Positions 32,617 to 40,651 of a stretch of 64,000 bases of DNA are shown here, in pieces. Under the pieces are notes generated by a model. That model was not told the origin of the DNA and made no database searches. It worked only from the letters and a program-made list of their open reading frames with translations. Position numbers and translations under genes: made by a program. Source of the DNA: Dethiobacter alkaliphilus AHT 1. Lineage in GTDB: Bacteria > Bacillota > Dethiobacteria > Dethiobacterales > Dethiobacteraceae. The DNA lies in assembly GCF_000174415.1 (NCBI RefSeq), contig NZ_ACJM01000012.1, positions 1 through 64,000 of the forward strand, written 5' to 3'. Position 1 is the first letter of the stretch. Each line of letters starts with the position of its first letter.

Positions 32617-35600
32617 ACCTCCCTTCACTGGCTATCAGACGACCCATTGCGGTCCTGATGGCGGTCTGTATTGTTCTTGTTCTGGGCGGGTTTGCATTTC
32701 TTAATTTACCTGTTGACCTGCTGCCTGAAATGGAATTTCCCGTCATCGCCGTGGTAACCGGTTATGACGGTGCTGCTCCGGAAGAAGTGGAAAACATGGT
32801 GACGCGCCCTTTGGAGCAGATCTTAGCCACTGTGCCCGGGGTGGAAAGAATATCGTCCACTTCATCACAGGGTAATTCGGTGGTGGTGCTGCAGTTTAAC
32901 TGGGGAAGCGATATGGACTTTCGCGCTTTGGATGTGCGGGAAAGGGTAGACCGGGTTGTGGGGTACTTGCCCGATGATGTGGACTCACCGTTGATGGTTC
33001 AGGCCGATCCGTCCATGATGCCCGTAGTATCCATTGCCATCACCGGTGATATGGGTCCGGCGGACTTAAAACGCCTGGCCGAAGATACCGTTCAACCCAG
33101 GCTGGAGAGAATCGACGGTGTGGCCTCGGTGGACGTCATTGGTGGCATTGAGCGGGAGATAAGGGTTGTGGCCGATCCCGCCCGTCTGGCAGCCTATGGC
33201 CTCACGCTGGATCAGCTGGGGCAGATTTTCAGGATGGAGAATTTGAATGTTTCCGCCGGCACATTGGCCGAAGGCGGCCAGGAATTGCAGGTGCGGACAC
33301 TGGGACAGTTTTCCTCCCTGTCTGATTTGGAAAACCTGGTCCTGCATTCTTCGGAGCGGGGAACGGTTTATTTGCGTGACGTGGCGGAAGTCCAGGATAC
33401 ACACAGTGAGCAGGAGCAGCTGTTGCGGCTCAACGGTACTCCCGGGGTGGGTCTGAACGTCTCCAAGCAATCCGACGCCAATACCGTCACCGTTGCCGGC
33501 AGAATCGACAGCGCACTACAGGAATTGTCCGGGGAACTGCCCACAGGCTCTGAGGCGGCTATATTGTTTAACCAGGCTGATTTTATCAATGATTCCATCG
33601 GTGATGTTTTAAGTATCGGCCTGGCAGGTGCGGTCTTGGCGGTGTTTATACTTTTTATGTTTTTGCGAAACGTCCGCAGTACCCTGGTTATCGGACTGGC
33701 AATTCCCGTATCCATTATTTCCACTTTTGTGCTGATGTTTTTTAATAATCTTACCTTAAACCTGATTACCCTGGGCGGCCTGGCCCTGGGAATCGGCATG
33801 ATGGTGGACAACGCCATTGTTATTCTGGAAAATATTTTCCGCCTGCGTCAGGAAGGCATGGAAGCCAAAGAGGCGGCGGCTGTTGGCAGTAATGAAGTGG
33901 CCGATGCCATTATCGCCGCCACCTTAACCACCGTGGTAGTTTTTCTGCCGGTAATATTTGTGGAAGGAATTGCTTCCCAAATTTTCAGTTCCATGGCCTG
34001 GACTGTAAGTTTTGCTCTTTTTGCCTCCCTGGCAGTGGCACTGACCATTATCCCTCTGCTGTCATCCAGGCTTTTGCAGGTATCGGTAAATAATAATGAA
34101 GGAAAACTCTCCGCCGCTTTTGAGCGGGGGTTTAAACGGGTGGAGTCGGTTTACGGGCGCCTGCTGCGCTGGGCCATGACCCGCAGAAAAATTGTTATAG
34201 GCGTAATGTTGCTGGCTTTTGCCGGCAGTGTGGCGCTGGTACCCTGGGTAGGAACCGAATTCATTCCGGGAATGGATGACGGTTGGTTAACGGTATCGGT
34301 GCGGCTTCCCGACGGGGCAACACTAAATGAAACGGAAGCGCTGACAGCCAGGGCAGAGGAGCGCTTAGAGGCAATCCCGGAGGTGGATTACGTCTTTTCT
34401 ACGGTGGGTGCAGCGGGAGGTAGTATGGGTTTTTCCGGCGGCGGAGCTGCCAACCGTTCCTCAGTGGACGTGCGCCTCACTCCACTGGACCAGCGCCGAC
34501 TGGACAATGACCAGGTAGCCGATGAGGTGCGCCAGGCGCTAAAAACCTTGCCAGGCGCTGAGATTACCGTTCAGGCGTCGCAGGGCATGAGCATGGGAGG
34601 CAGCGGTGTTCCTGTGGATATTATGGTGAAAGGCGATTCGCTGGAGACGCTGCGGCATCTTACCGAGGAGATCCGCCTGATTGTGGAAGGCGTGGAGGGA
34701 ACCCGGGAAGCTGCCACCAGTTTTGATCGGGGCTGGCCTGAACTGCAGGTAACCGTTGACAGGGAAAAGGCAGCCGCATACGGACTGCAGTCCATCACTG
34801 TGGCCAACACCCTGCGCACCGCCCTCAGCGGTCAGGTTGTGACCCGTTTTCGTACCGGCAGCCAAGAGTTGGATGTGCGTCTATTTGTGCCGGAAGAGAT
34901 GCGCCAAAGCATAAGCATGCTGCAGGATATAGAGGTTGTAAACCCCGCGGGCTCCCGTATTCCCTTAGGAGAGGTGGCCGACTTTGCCCGGGCTACCGGA
35001 CCGGTCAGCATTTCCCGTGACGACCAGGTGCGCAGCGCCAGGGTAACGGCCCAACTGGCCGGACGGGCCCTGGGCCCGGTAATGGCCGATATCCAGCGTC
35101 AGCTGGATAACATGGAACTGCCGTCGGGCTATTCCATTGAGTATGCCGGTGAGCAGGAGCTTATGGCAGACTCCTTTGATTCGCTCTGGATGGCTCTGGC
35201 GCTGGCAGTTTTGCTGGTTTATATGATTATGGCAGCTCAGTTTGAGTCACTTTTGCATCCCTTTATCATTATGTTTGCACTGCCGCAGACCTTTATCGGC
35301 GTTGTCCTGGCCTTGGTAATAACAGGCCGAACGCTAAATGTGCCTGCCTTTATCGGCGTTATTATGCTGGCGGGGATTGTGGTAAACAACGCCATTGTTT
35401 TGGTGGATTATATTAATAAGTTACGGGAGAGGGGTTTGTCAACCCGGGAGGCCATTTATCAGGCCGGCCCTATACGCTTACGCCCCATTTTGATGACCAC
35501 ACTAACCACTATCTTGGGGATGTTTCCCCTGGCTCTGGGGATTGGCTCGGGATCGGAAACTTCTGCACCGTTGGCCACGGTGGTCATCGGCGGCCTGGCA

Positions 35601-35714
35601 GCTTCCACCGTGCTGACTTTGGTGGTGGTGCCGGTGATCTACAGTTTGTTGGAAGATATGGGGACACGGTTTTTCAAAAAAAAGAAAAGTGCTCCCGGGG
35701 AGGTATCGGCATGA
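32613..35714 (+). CDS. RND-family efflux permease
   Basis: A 1033-residue proton-driven efflux pump of the AcrB/SwrC superfamily. The twofold layout is clear: the N-terminal helix (SLAIRRPIAVLMAVCIVLVL), two large porter loops and two six-helix bundles. TM4 holds GIGMMVDNAIVILENIF, with one acidic residue where AcrB has Asp-Asp. TM10 holds MLAGIVVNNAIVLVDYINKL. These features fit the HAE-type pumps of Gram-positive anaerobes. Substrates may be drugs, lipids or peptides. It overlaps the adaptor gene and the TolC-like gene by four bases each, so the three are translationally coupled. Confidence 0.92.
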   Translation: MNLPSLAIRRPIAVLMAVCIVLVLGGFAFLNLPVDLLPEMEFPVIAVVTGYDGAAPEEVENMVTRPLEQILATVPGVERISSTSSQGNSVVVLQFNWGSDMDFRALDVRERVDRVVGYLPDDVDSPLMVQADPSMMPVVSIAITGDMGPADLKRLAEDTVQPRLERIDGVASVDVIGGIEREIRVVADPARLAAYGLTLDQLGQIFRMENLNVSAGTLAEGGQELQVRTLGQFSSLSDLENLVLHSSERGTVYLRDVAEVQDTHSEQEQLLRLNGTPGVGLNVSKQSDANTVTVAGRIDSALQELSGELPTGSEAAILFNQADFINDSIGDVLSIGLAGAVLAVFILFMFLRNVRSTLVIGLAIPVSIISTFVLMFFNNLTLNLITLGGLALGIGMMVDNAIVILENIFRLRQEGMEAKEAAAVGSNEVADAIIAATLTTVVVFLPVIFVEGIASQIFSSMAWTVSFALFASLAVALTIIPLLSSRLLQVSVNNNEGKLSAAFERGFKRVESVYGRLLRWAMTRRKIVIGVMLLAFAGSVALVPWVGTEFIPGMDDGWLTVSVRLPDGATLNETEALTARAEERLEAIPEVDYVFSTVGAAGGSMGFSGGGAANRSSVDVRLTPLDQRRLDNDQVADEVRQALKTLPGAEITVQASQGMSMGGSGVPVDIMVKGDSLETLRHLTEEIRLIVEGVEGTREAATSFDRGWPELQVTVDREKAAAYGLQSITVANTLRTALSGQVVTRFRTGSQELDVRLFVPEEMRQSISMLQDIEVVNPAGSRIPLGEVADFARATGPVSISRDDQVRSARVTAQLAGRALGPVMADIQRQLDNMELPSGYSIEYAGEQELMADSFDSLWMALALAVLLVYMIMAAQFESLLHPFIIMFALPQTFIGVVLALVITGRTLNVPAFIGVIMLAGIVVNNAIVLVDYINKLRERGLSTREAIYQAGPIRLRPILMTTLTTILGMFPLALGIGSGSETSAPLATVVIGGLAASTVLTLVVVPVIYSLLEDMGTRFFKKKKSAPGEVSA

Positions 35715-36799
35715 AAACAAGGATGACTGTAACGTTAATTATACTTTTGTTAGCCGGGGTTACTGCAGCGGTGGCGGTGGAAAACCTCACTCTGCAGCAG
35801 GCATCTCAGCTGGCCGTTGAGCAGAACCCTGCTATCCGGCAGTCCGAGATTAATGTGGAACGGGCTGAGCGGGCTTCTGAACAGGCCGATGAATCGGAAA
35901 CAATCCTTGACCGCCTCCGGGAAGAAGGTCTTTTGACACCGGATGTGGAGCAGCTCCTTGATTTGCTGCCGGCGCAGGCCGAGCAGGGAGAAAAAATGGC
36001 CAGGTTGGCCCGTGACCTGGTACGTAACCAGGTAATTCTTGAGGCCCGCCAAAACTACCTGGAAGTACAAAAAGCCCGGGAAAATAAGAACTTGGCCAAA
36101 CAAAACCTGCAGCGGGCAGAAGAGATGGTGCGCCTGGCCACAGTTTCTTATAACCATGGGATGACGCCCAGAAGCGACGTTCTTGGCGCCGAAGCCCAGG
36201 TAGCCGCAGCACAAGCGGCCCTGCTGGCGGCAGAAAACCAGGTAGAGCTGGCGGCCCTGGAGTTAAACAATACCCTGGGACGCCGGTTGGACGCCAGTCT
36301 CAGTGTAGCTGAACTGCAGTCTGTTCCTAAGCCGGGCAGGCCCAATTTAGAGTCCGGACTGTCGTCGGCTTTGAAAAAACGCATTGAAATAGAGCAGGCA
36401 AAAGGTGAGGTGGAACTGCAGGAAACACAGCTGGAATATGTACAGGAAAACTTTTCTGAAGAAGACGCCGTTCACCGTCAGGCAGAACTGGATTTGGAAG
36501 AGGCCCGGCTTAATCTGGAGATAACCAAAAAGAATGTGGAACTCCAGGTTCGTCAGCTGTACAGCGGTATGGAAGTTTTGAAAAAACAGGAACAGGCTCT
36601 GGAAAAGAGTGTTAAAGCGGCAGAGGAAAGCTATCGCCTGGCCTGTCTGCGGTATGAGGCCGGTGTCACCACACAGATGGAAGTGACCGGGGCGCAGACC
36701 ACATTGCTGGAGCTGGAGACACAACTGCTCCATGTCCGCTATGACCGTTATTTAATGTATCAGCAGTGGCTCTTTGCCACAGCCCGGGATCTGGACTGA
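35711..36799 (+). CDS. TolC-family outer-channel-like protein
   Basis: A 362-residue TolC-like protein, shorter than the usual 420-480. A signal peptide (about 1-23) is followed by LTLQQASQLAVEQNPAIRQSEINVER, the classical start of an outer membrane efflux protein repeat. Two helical-hairpin repeats are visible: the first has VSYNHGMTPRSDVLGAEAQVA and the second RYEAGVTTQMEVTGAQTTL. In diderms TolC forms the outer-membrane channel of RND pumps. In an apparently monoderm spore former it may instead bridge the cell wall. Start overlaps the pump stop (ATGA). Confidence 0.85.
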   Translation: MKTRMTVTLIILLLAGVTAAVAVENLTLQQASQLAVEQNPAIRQSEINVERAERASEQADESETILDRLREEGLLTPDVEQLLDLLPAQAEQGEKMARLARDLVRNQVILEARQNYLEVQKARENKNLAKQNLQRAEEMVRLATVSYNHGMTPRSDVLGAEAQVAAAQAALLAAENQVELAALELNNTLGRRLDASLSVAELQSVPKPGRPNLESGLSSALKKRIEIEQAKGEVELQETQLEYVQENFSEEDAVHRQAELDLEEARLNLEITKKNVELQVRQLYSGMEVLKKQEQALEKSVKAAEESYRLACLRYEAGVTTQMEVTGAQTTLLELETQLLHVRYDRYLMYQQWLFATARDLD

Positions 36800-36808
36800 G
36801 GTGACCAC

Positions 36809-37391
36809 ATGAAAGAAAAACAGATTCGTATTCTGCAGGCGGCAACGGAAGTTTTCAGTCAGCACCCCTATCACCAGGTCAAAATAGATGATATTGCTTC
36901 CTGCGCCGGTGTGGGAAAAGGAACCATTTATGAATATTTCAGCAGCAAAGATGAACTTTTTTTTCAGATGCTGCAAGCTTCTTCCCGCGCCTATCATAAT
37001 GAAATGGCCAAAGCGGTGCAAAAAGGGTAAGACTGTGAAGGATAAACTCCAACTCCTTTTTGACTACCAACTGGATTTTATTGAGACCCACGGCTCTATG
37101 GCCAGAATCCTCGGCTCAGAGCACTGGTTGCCCCAGGATGAATTTAAAGCCCTGCTGCGTCAACAGCGGGAACAGCTCAATGCTTTTGTTTCTGCCATCC
37201 TGTCTGAAGGCATTGAATCCGGGGAATTCAGACCGGTATCTGCTGAGGTAGTAGCCCAGTCTGTCCTGGGCAGCTTAATGAGCCTGTGGGGCAACGCCTT
37301 TCTGGAAGAAAGTCCCGCCCCTGCTTCCAACTTTACCGAAGAACTTATGGACTTTTTCCTCCACGGCCTGGGATCAGGCCATGAAATTTAA
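36809..37391 (+). pseudogene. TetR-family repressor of the RND operon, frameshifted
   Basis: Fourth gene of the pump operon, 9 bases after the TolC-like gene. Frame 1 (36809-37030) encodes the full TetR DNA-binding domain, with IDDIASCAGVGKGTIYEYFS, and then stops. The ligand-binding half continues in the +1 frame to 37391 (KDKLQLLFDYQLDFIETHGS onward). Removing one base from the A5G3 run at 37020-37027 joins them into 193 residues, a normal TetR length. It may be a genuine loss-of-function mutation that would derepress the pump, or a homopolymer sequencing error. The natural target is the palindrome at 31337-31356. Confidence 0.82.
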
Positions 37392-37418
37392 TATTTTCCT
37401 GCGCATACGCATAAAAGT

Positions 37419-37448
37419 AACGCAGCCTAATGGGCTGCGTTGCTTTTC
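37419..37448. terminator. Hairpin between the tetR remnant and P-type ATPase genes
   Basis: AACGCAGCC pairs with GGCTGCGTT around a five-base loop, and TTTT follows shortly on both strands. It includes the ATPase stop codon. Confidence 0.65.
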
Positions 37449-40144
37449 GTTGCGCGGATATATAACTTTTCCAGCTCAATGAGGAAAAAGCCGGGAGAGG
37501 CGGCCAGGAGAATGTATGGCCAGACATGGGCAGGAAATGGTTCGGTACGCAATGGGCTAAAGCCAAACAGTGGCTCTGCATAGACGATAAGCAGCTGAAA
37601 AAGTATGGTGATTCCCGCACCCAGCAGGAGAAAAGGATTACTAAAGAGACTGTGCTTAAAGGCTGAGTCTTCAATCCAGCGTGCTGTAAACAGGTAGAAG
37701 GTTTGCACCAGAATAATGGTGGTAAAGGCCACCGTCTGAGCCTGGGCAAAGGTGGGGACGTCGGGTTCGGCAAACACACCGTTGTTGTAAAGCAAGAACA
37801 TAATAATGGCCGCCGAAGCGGAAACCACAGAAACTATACTTACCTTGCGTAAAAACACCTTATTCACCAGTTTTTCCGCCGGGTCGTGGGGTGGGCGTTT
37901 GAGGAGCCCTTTTTCCTTAGGTTCCCGGGTCAGAGGTATGGCACAGGAAATGCTCATGAACAGATTTACCCACAGGATATGAATGGGCTCCACGGGAAGC
38001 CGTTCACTGAAAACCGGTAAAAACGGTGAGAGCAAAATTGCCGCCAGGATAGCCAGTCCCTGGCCGCCGTTGGTGGGCAGCAAGAAGAGAATCACTTTCC
38101 AGATGTTGTTGAAAGTGTGCCGTCCTTCCGCCACGGCGGATACAATGCTGGCAAAATTATCGTCGGTTAAAACAATGTCTGAAGAATCTTTGGCCACCTG
38201 TGTTCCTGTGACCCCCATGGCAATGCCGATGTCGGCGTTGGCTAGAGCCGGGGCATCGTTTACCCCATCCCCGGTAACGGCAACAATATGGCCGTTCTTT
38301 TGCAGTTGTGTCACAATCCGGTATTTATGTTCCGGAGATGTTCTGGCAAACACCGAATAGTCGGTTACGGCGGTAAAGAGCTGGTCATCATCCATGGCCG
38401 CCACTTCTTCACCGGATATTGCCCGCTTCTCATCATGGCCGATGTGTAATTTGTCGGCGATGGCCCGGGCGGTGCTTTCATGATCTCCGGTAATCATCAC
38501 AATACGAATACCTGCGTCACGGCATCTGCGCACCGCATCCATTGTTTCTTCACGGGGTGGATCCATCATTCCCTGCAGTCCCAAAAAGGTTAATTCCTGC
38601 AGATCGTCTGCGGAGATCTCCGTTTGTTCTTTGGAGACTCTTTTCCAGGCAAAACCAAGGACCCGTAAAGCATCTGAGGCCATCCGTTTTGCCTCTTTTA
38701 CCGCAGAGTCACCATCAAAATCCTCTTCATTTCCGTCCACCAGCTTCCGGTGGCACATGGCAATAATTTTTTCCGGAGCACCTTTGACAATCAGCAGAGC
38801 GTCATCATCCCGGTGGTGCAAAGTGGCCATATATTGTTGATCCGATTCAAAGGGAAGCTCATCCTGCCGTTTTGCAGAGGAGGAGATATCAGCCTTGGCC
38901 GCTGCCACCAGCAAGGCTCCTTCGGTGGGATCTCCCTGAATCTTATCTTTATCTTCTTCATCTTTTTCCAAAACAGCATTGTTACACAACAGCCCGGCCA
39001 GAAGGATTTGTTGCAGGTCCGTGTGGCCATCCAAATCTGTAAAGGTATCGTCATTCCGGGAAAATTCTCCTTCAGGACTGTATCCTGTGCCGGAGACGGC
39101 GTAATTCTTGTCGCCGCAGAACACTTCTTTAACGGTCATTTCATTTTTAGTCAGCGTTCCGGTCTTATCGGAGCAGATAACGGTGGTTGCACCCAGCGTC
39201 TCCACTGCCGGCAGTTTACGGATCAGGGCACCGCAATTGGCCATTTTAGTTACCCCGTGTGAGAATGCGGCTACCAAAGCGGCCGGCAGTCCCTCCGGGA
39301 CCATGGCCACAATCATACCCACCGAGACCAGGAATACAAAGCCGGCTTCAAAGCCAAAACGCAGGCCTACAAACAGGTTAACGGCACCCAGAGCAATTAT
39401 GCCCACCATAATTACCTTGGTGAATTCTCTGATTTTGCGCATGATGGGTGGATCCGACTTCTGAGGGCCGGAAACAAACTTGGATATTTTGCCCATTTCA
39501 GTTTTAACACCGGTGGCCACCACTACTCCTTTACCCACACCGCGGGCCACCGCGGTGCCGCTAAAGGCCATGTTGCTGCGGTCCGCCAGGACCAGGTCTT
39601 CCTTGTCCAGCTTATCATACTGCTTTTTTACCGCCATTGATTCTCCGGTTAGGGCAGATTCATCCAAAGCCAGGTTCTTGCCTTCAATAAGGCGCAAATC
39701 CGCCGGGATCCGGTCCCCTGATTCCAACAAAACTATATCACCGGGAACCAGCTCACTGCTGACAATGGTGGTCTGTTTTCCGTCCCGCAGCACAGTACAT
39801 TCCGGAGCCAGCATTTCCCGCAGTGAATCGATGGCCGATTCCGCTTTTCCTTCCTGAATGAAGCCGATAACAGCGGTGGCCAAAACTACTCCCAGAATGA
39901 CCCACATATCCAGGTATTCACCCAGATAAAAGGCCACAACTGCGGCCACCATTAAAATATATAAAAGGGGGTTATGAAACTGCAGCAAAAAACGCAGCAG
40001 CGGCCCCCGGGATTTTCCTTGCAGTTCATTTTTTCCGTATTCCTGTAAACGTTTTTGGGCTTCTGCAGTGGACAACCCTTCTTCTGTGGTATCAAGTTTG
40101 TTCAAAACTTCTGTGCTATCAAGTTGATGCCAATGTTTCTCCAT
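37427..40144 (-). CDS. P-type cation-transporting ATPase (P2-like)
   Basis: A 905-residue P-type ATPase. The N-terminal cation-ATPase domain is followed by M1-M2, the actuator domain, M3-M4 with MVPEGLPAALVA, the phosphorylation motif DKTGTLTKNE, the hinge MITGDHESTARAIADK and TGDGVNDAPAL, then M5-M10. The fold matches Ca2+/Na+-type P2 pumps. M5 has NGGQGLA and M6 has ILWVNLFMSISCA, so SERCA's Glu771 and Asp800 positions are not acidic and the ion cannot be called Ca2+ with confidence. ATG 40144 is chosen for its GGAGGTGG site. It is monocistronic. Confidence 0.88.
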   Translation of the reverse strand: MEKHWHQLDSTEVLNKLDTTEEGLSTAEAQKRLQEYGKNELQGKSRGPLLRFLLQFHNPLLYILMVAAVVAFYLGEYLDMWVILGVVLATAVIGFIQEGKAESAIDSLREMLAPECTVLRDGKQTTIVSSELVPGDIVLLESGDRIPADLRLIEGKNLALDESALTGESMAVKKQYDKLDKEDLVLADRSNMAFSGTAVARGVGKGVVVATGVKTEMGKISKFVSGPQKSDPPIMRKIREFTKVIMVGIIALGAVNLFVGLRFGFEAGFVFLVSVGMIVAMVPEGLPAALVAAFSHGVTKMANCGALIRKLPAVETLGATTVICSDKTGTLTKNEMTVKEVFCGDKNYAVSGTGYSPEGEFSRNDDTFTDLDGHTDLQQILLAGLLCNNAVLEKDEEDKDKIQGDPTEGALLVAAAKADISSSAKRQDELPFESDQQYMATLHHRDDDALLIVKGAPEKIIAMCHRKLVDGNEEDFDGDSAVKEAKRMASDALRVLGFAWKRVSKEQTEISADDLQELTFLGLQGMMDPPREETMDAVRRCRDAGIRIVMITGDHESTARAIADKLHIGHDEKRAISGEEVAAMDDDQLFTAVTDYSVFARTSPEHKYRIVTQLQKNGHIVAVTGDGVNDAPALANADIGIAMGVTGTQVAKDSSDIVLTDDNFASIVSAVAEGRHTFNNIWKVILFLLPTNGGQGLAILAAILLSPFLPVFSERLPVEPIHILWVNLFMSISCAIPLTREPKEKGLLKRPPHDPAEKLVNKVFLRKVSIVSVVSASAAIIMFLLYNNGVFAEPDVPTFAQAQTVAFTTIILVQTFYLFTARWIEDSAFKHSLFSNPFLLLGAGITILFQLLIVYAEPLFGFSPLRTEPFPAHVWPYILLAASPGFFLIELEKLYIRATKSNAAH

Positions 40145-40332
40145 GTTTGTTTGTCCACCTCCGGTAGAGCGAAAAAAAGCGCTTTGGCGCTTTACTATGT
40201 AAGCCTTTGAATTCAAGTATAAGACAAGTCTATAGGTCAGTCTATTTCATAAGTATTACAATGCACGCCAAAGTATTTAAAAGTTTATAGATCTGGGTTA
40301 CAATTTGAAGAAACGTTGAGGAGGTTGTTAGC

Positions 40333-40479
40333 ATGGCAGAATGTGAAAAGTGCAATGTTGAAGTTAAAGAAGATGAGGTTTACAAAGTAAACGGAGTGGA
40401 AATGTGTGAAGAATGTTCGCTAAAGTACCAGAATCCGTCAAAGCCCTGCGGCGGCGGTCCCGGTTCTCAAACCAGTTAA
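40333..40479 (+). CDS. Tiny zinc-ribbon-like protein (48 aa)
   Basis: A 48-residue acidic protein with MAECEKCNVEV and MCEECSLKY, giving two CxxC pairs separated by 18 residues, as in a treble-clef or zinc ribbon. A third region PCGGGPG follows. A GAGGAGG site lies 9 bases before the ATG and a strong terminator follows immediately, so the gene is probably real. Its role is unknown. Similar small CxxC proteins occur widely in Clostridia. It diverges from the P-type ATPase gene. Confidence 0.75.
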   Translation: MAECEKCNVEVKEDEVYKVNGVEMCEECSLKYQNPSKPCGGGPGSQTS

Positions 40480-40481
40480 TG

Positions 40482-40508
40482 GAGAGGAGCTTTGCTCCTC
40501 TCTTTTTT
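40482..40508 (+). terminator. Terminator of the zinc-ribbon gene
   Basis: GAGAGGAGC-ttt-GCTCCTCTC followed by T6. Confidence 0.93.
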
Positions 40509-40651
40509 CTATTAAAACGCCGTTTCTGTTTTTCAGGTGGACAAGATGTCTATATATGGACATGCAGCGCCGTTGTCTGAGCCACAGAAGGTTCGACAAT
40601 TTCATCCCACTGACATAGAGTATAGGTAAGAAATTATGAGGGGGACCGGCA

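Noticed and set aside
37020-37030. Programmed +1 frameshift (as in prfB) in the tetR gene
   Set aside because: The GGG-TAA context could allow +1 slippage in principle, but there is no stimulatory Shine-Dalgarno-like element at the right distance and TetR genes are not known to use it; an indel in A5G3 is simpler.
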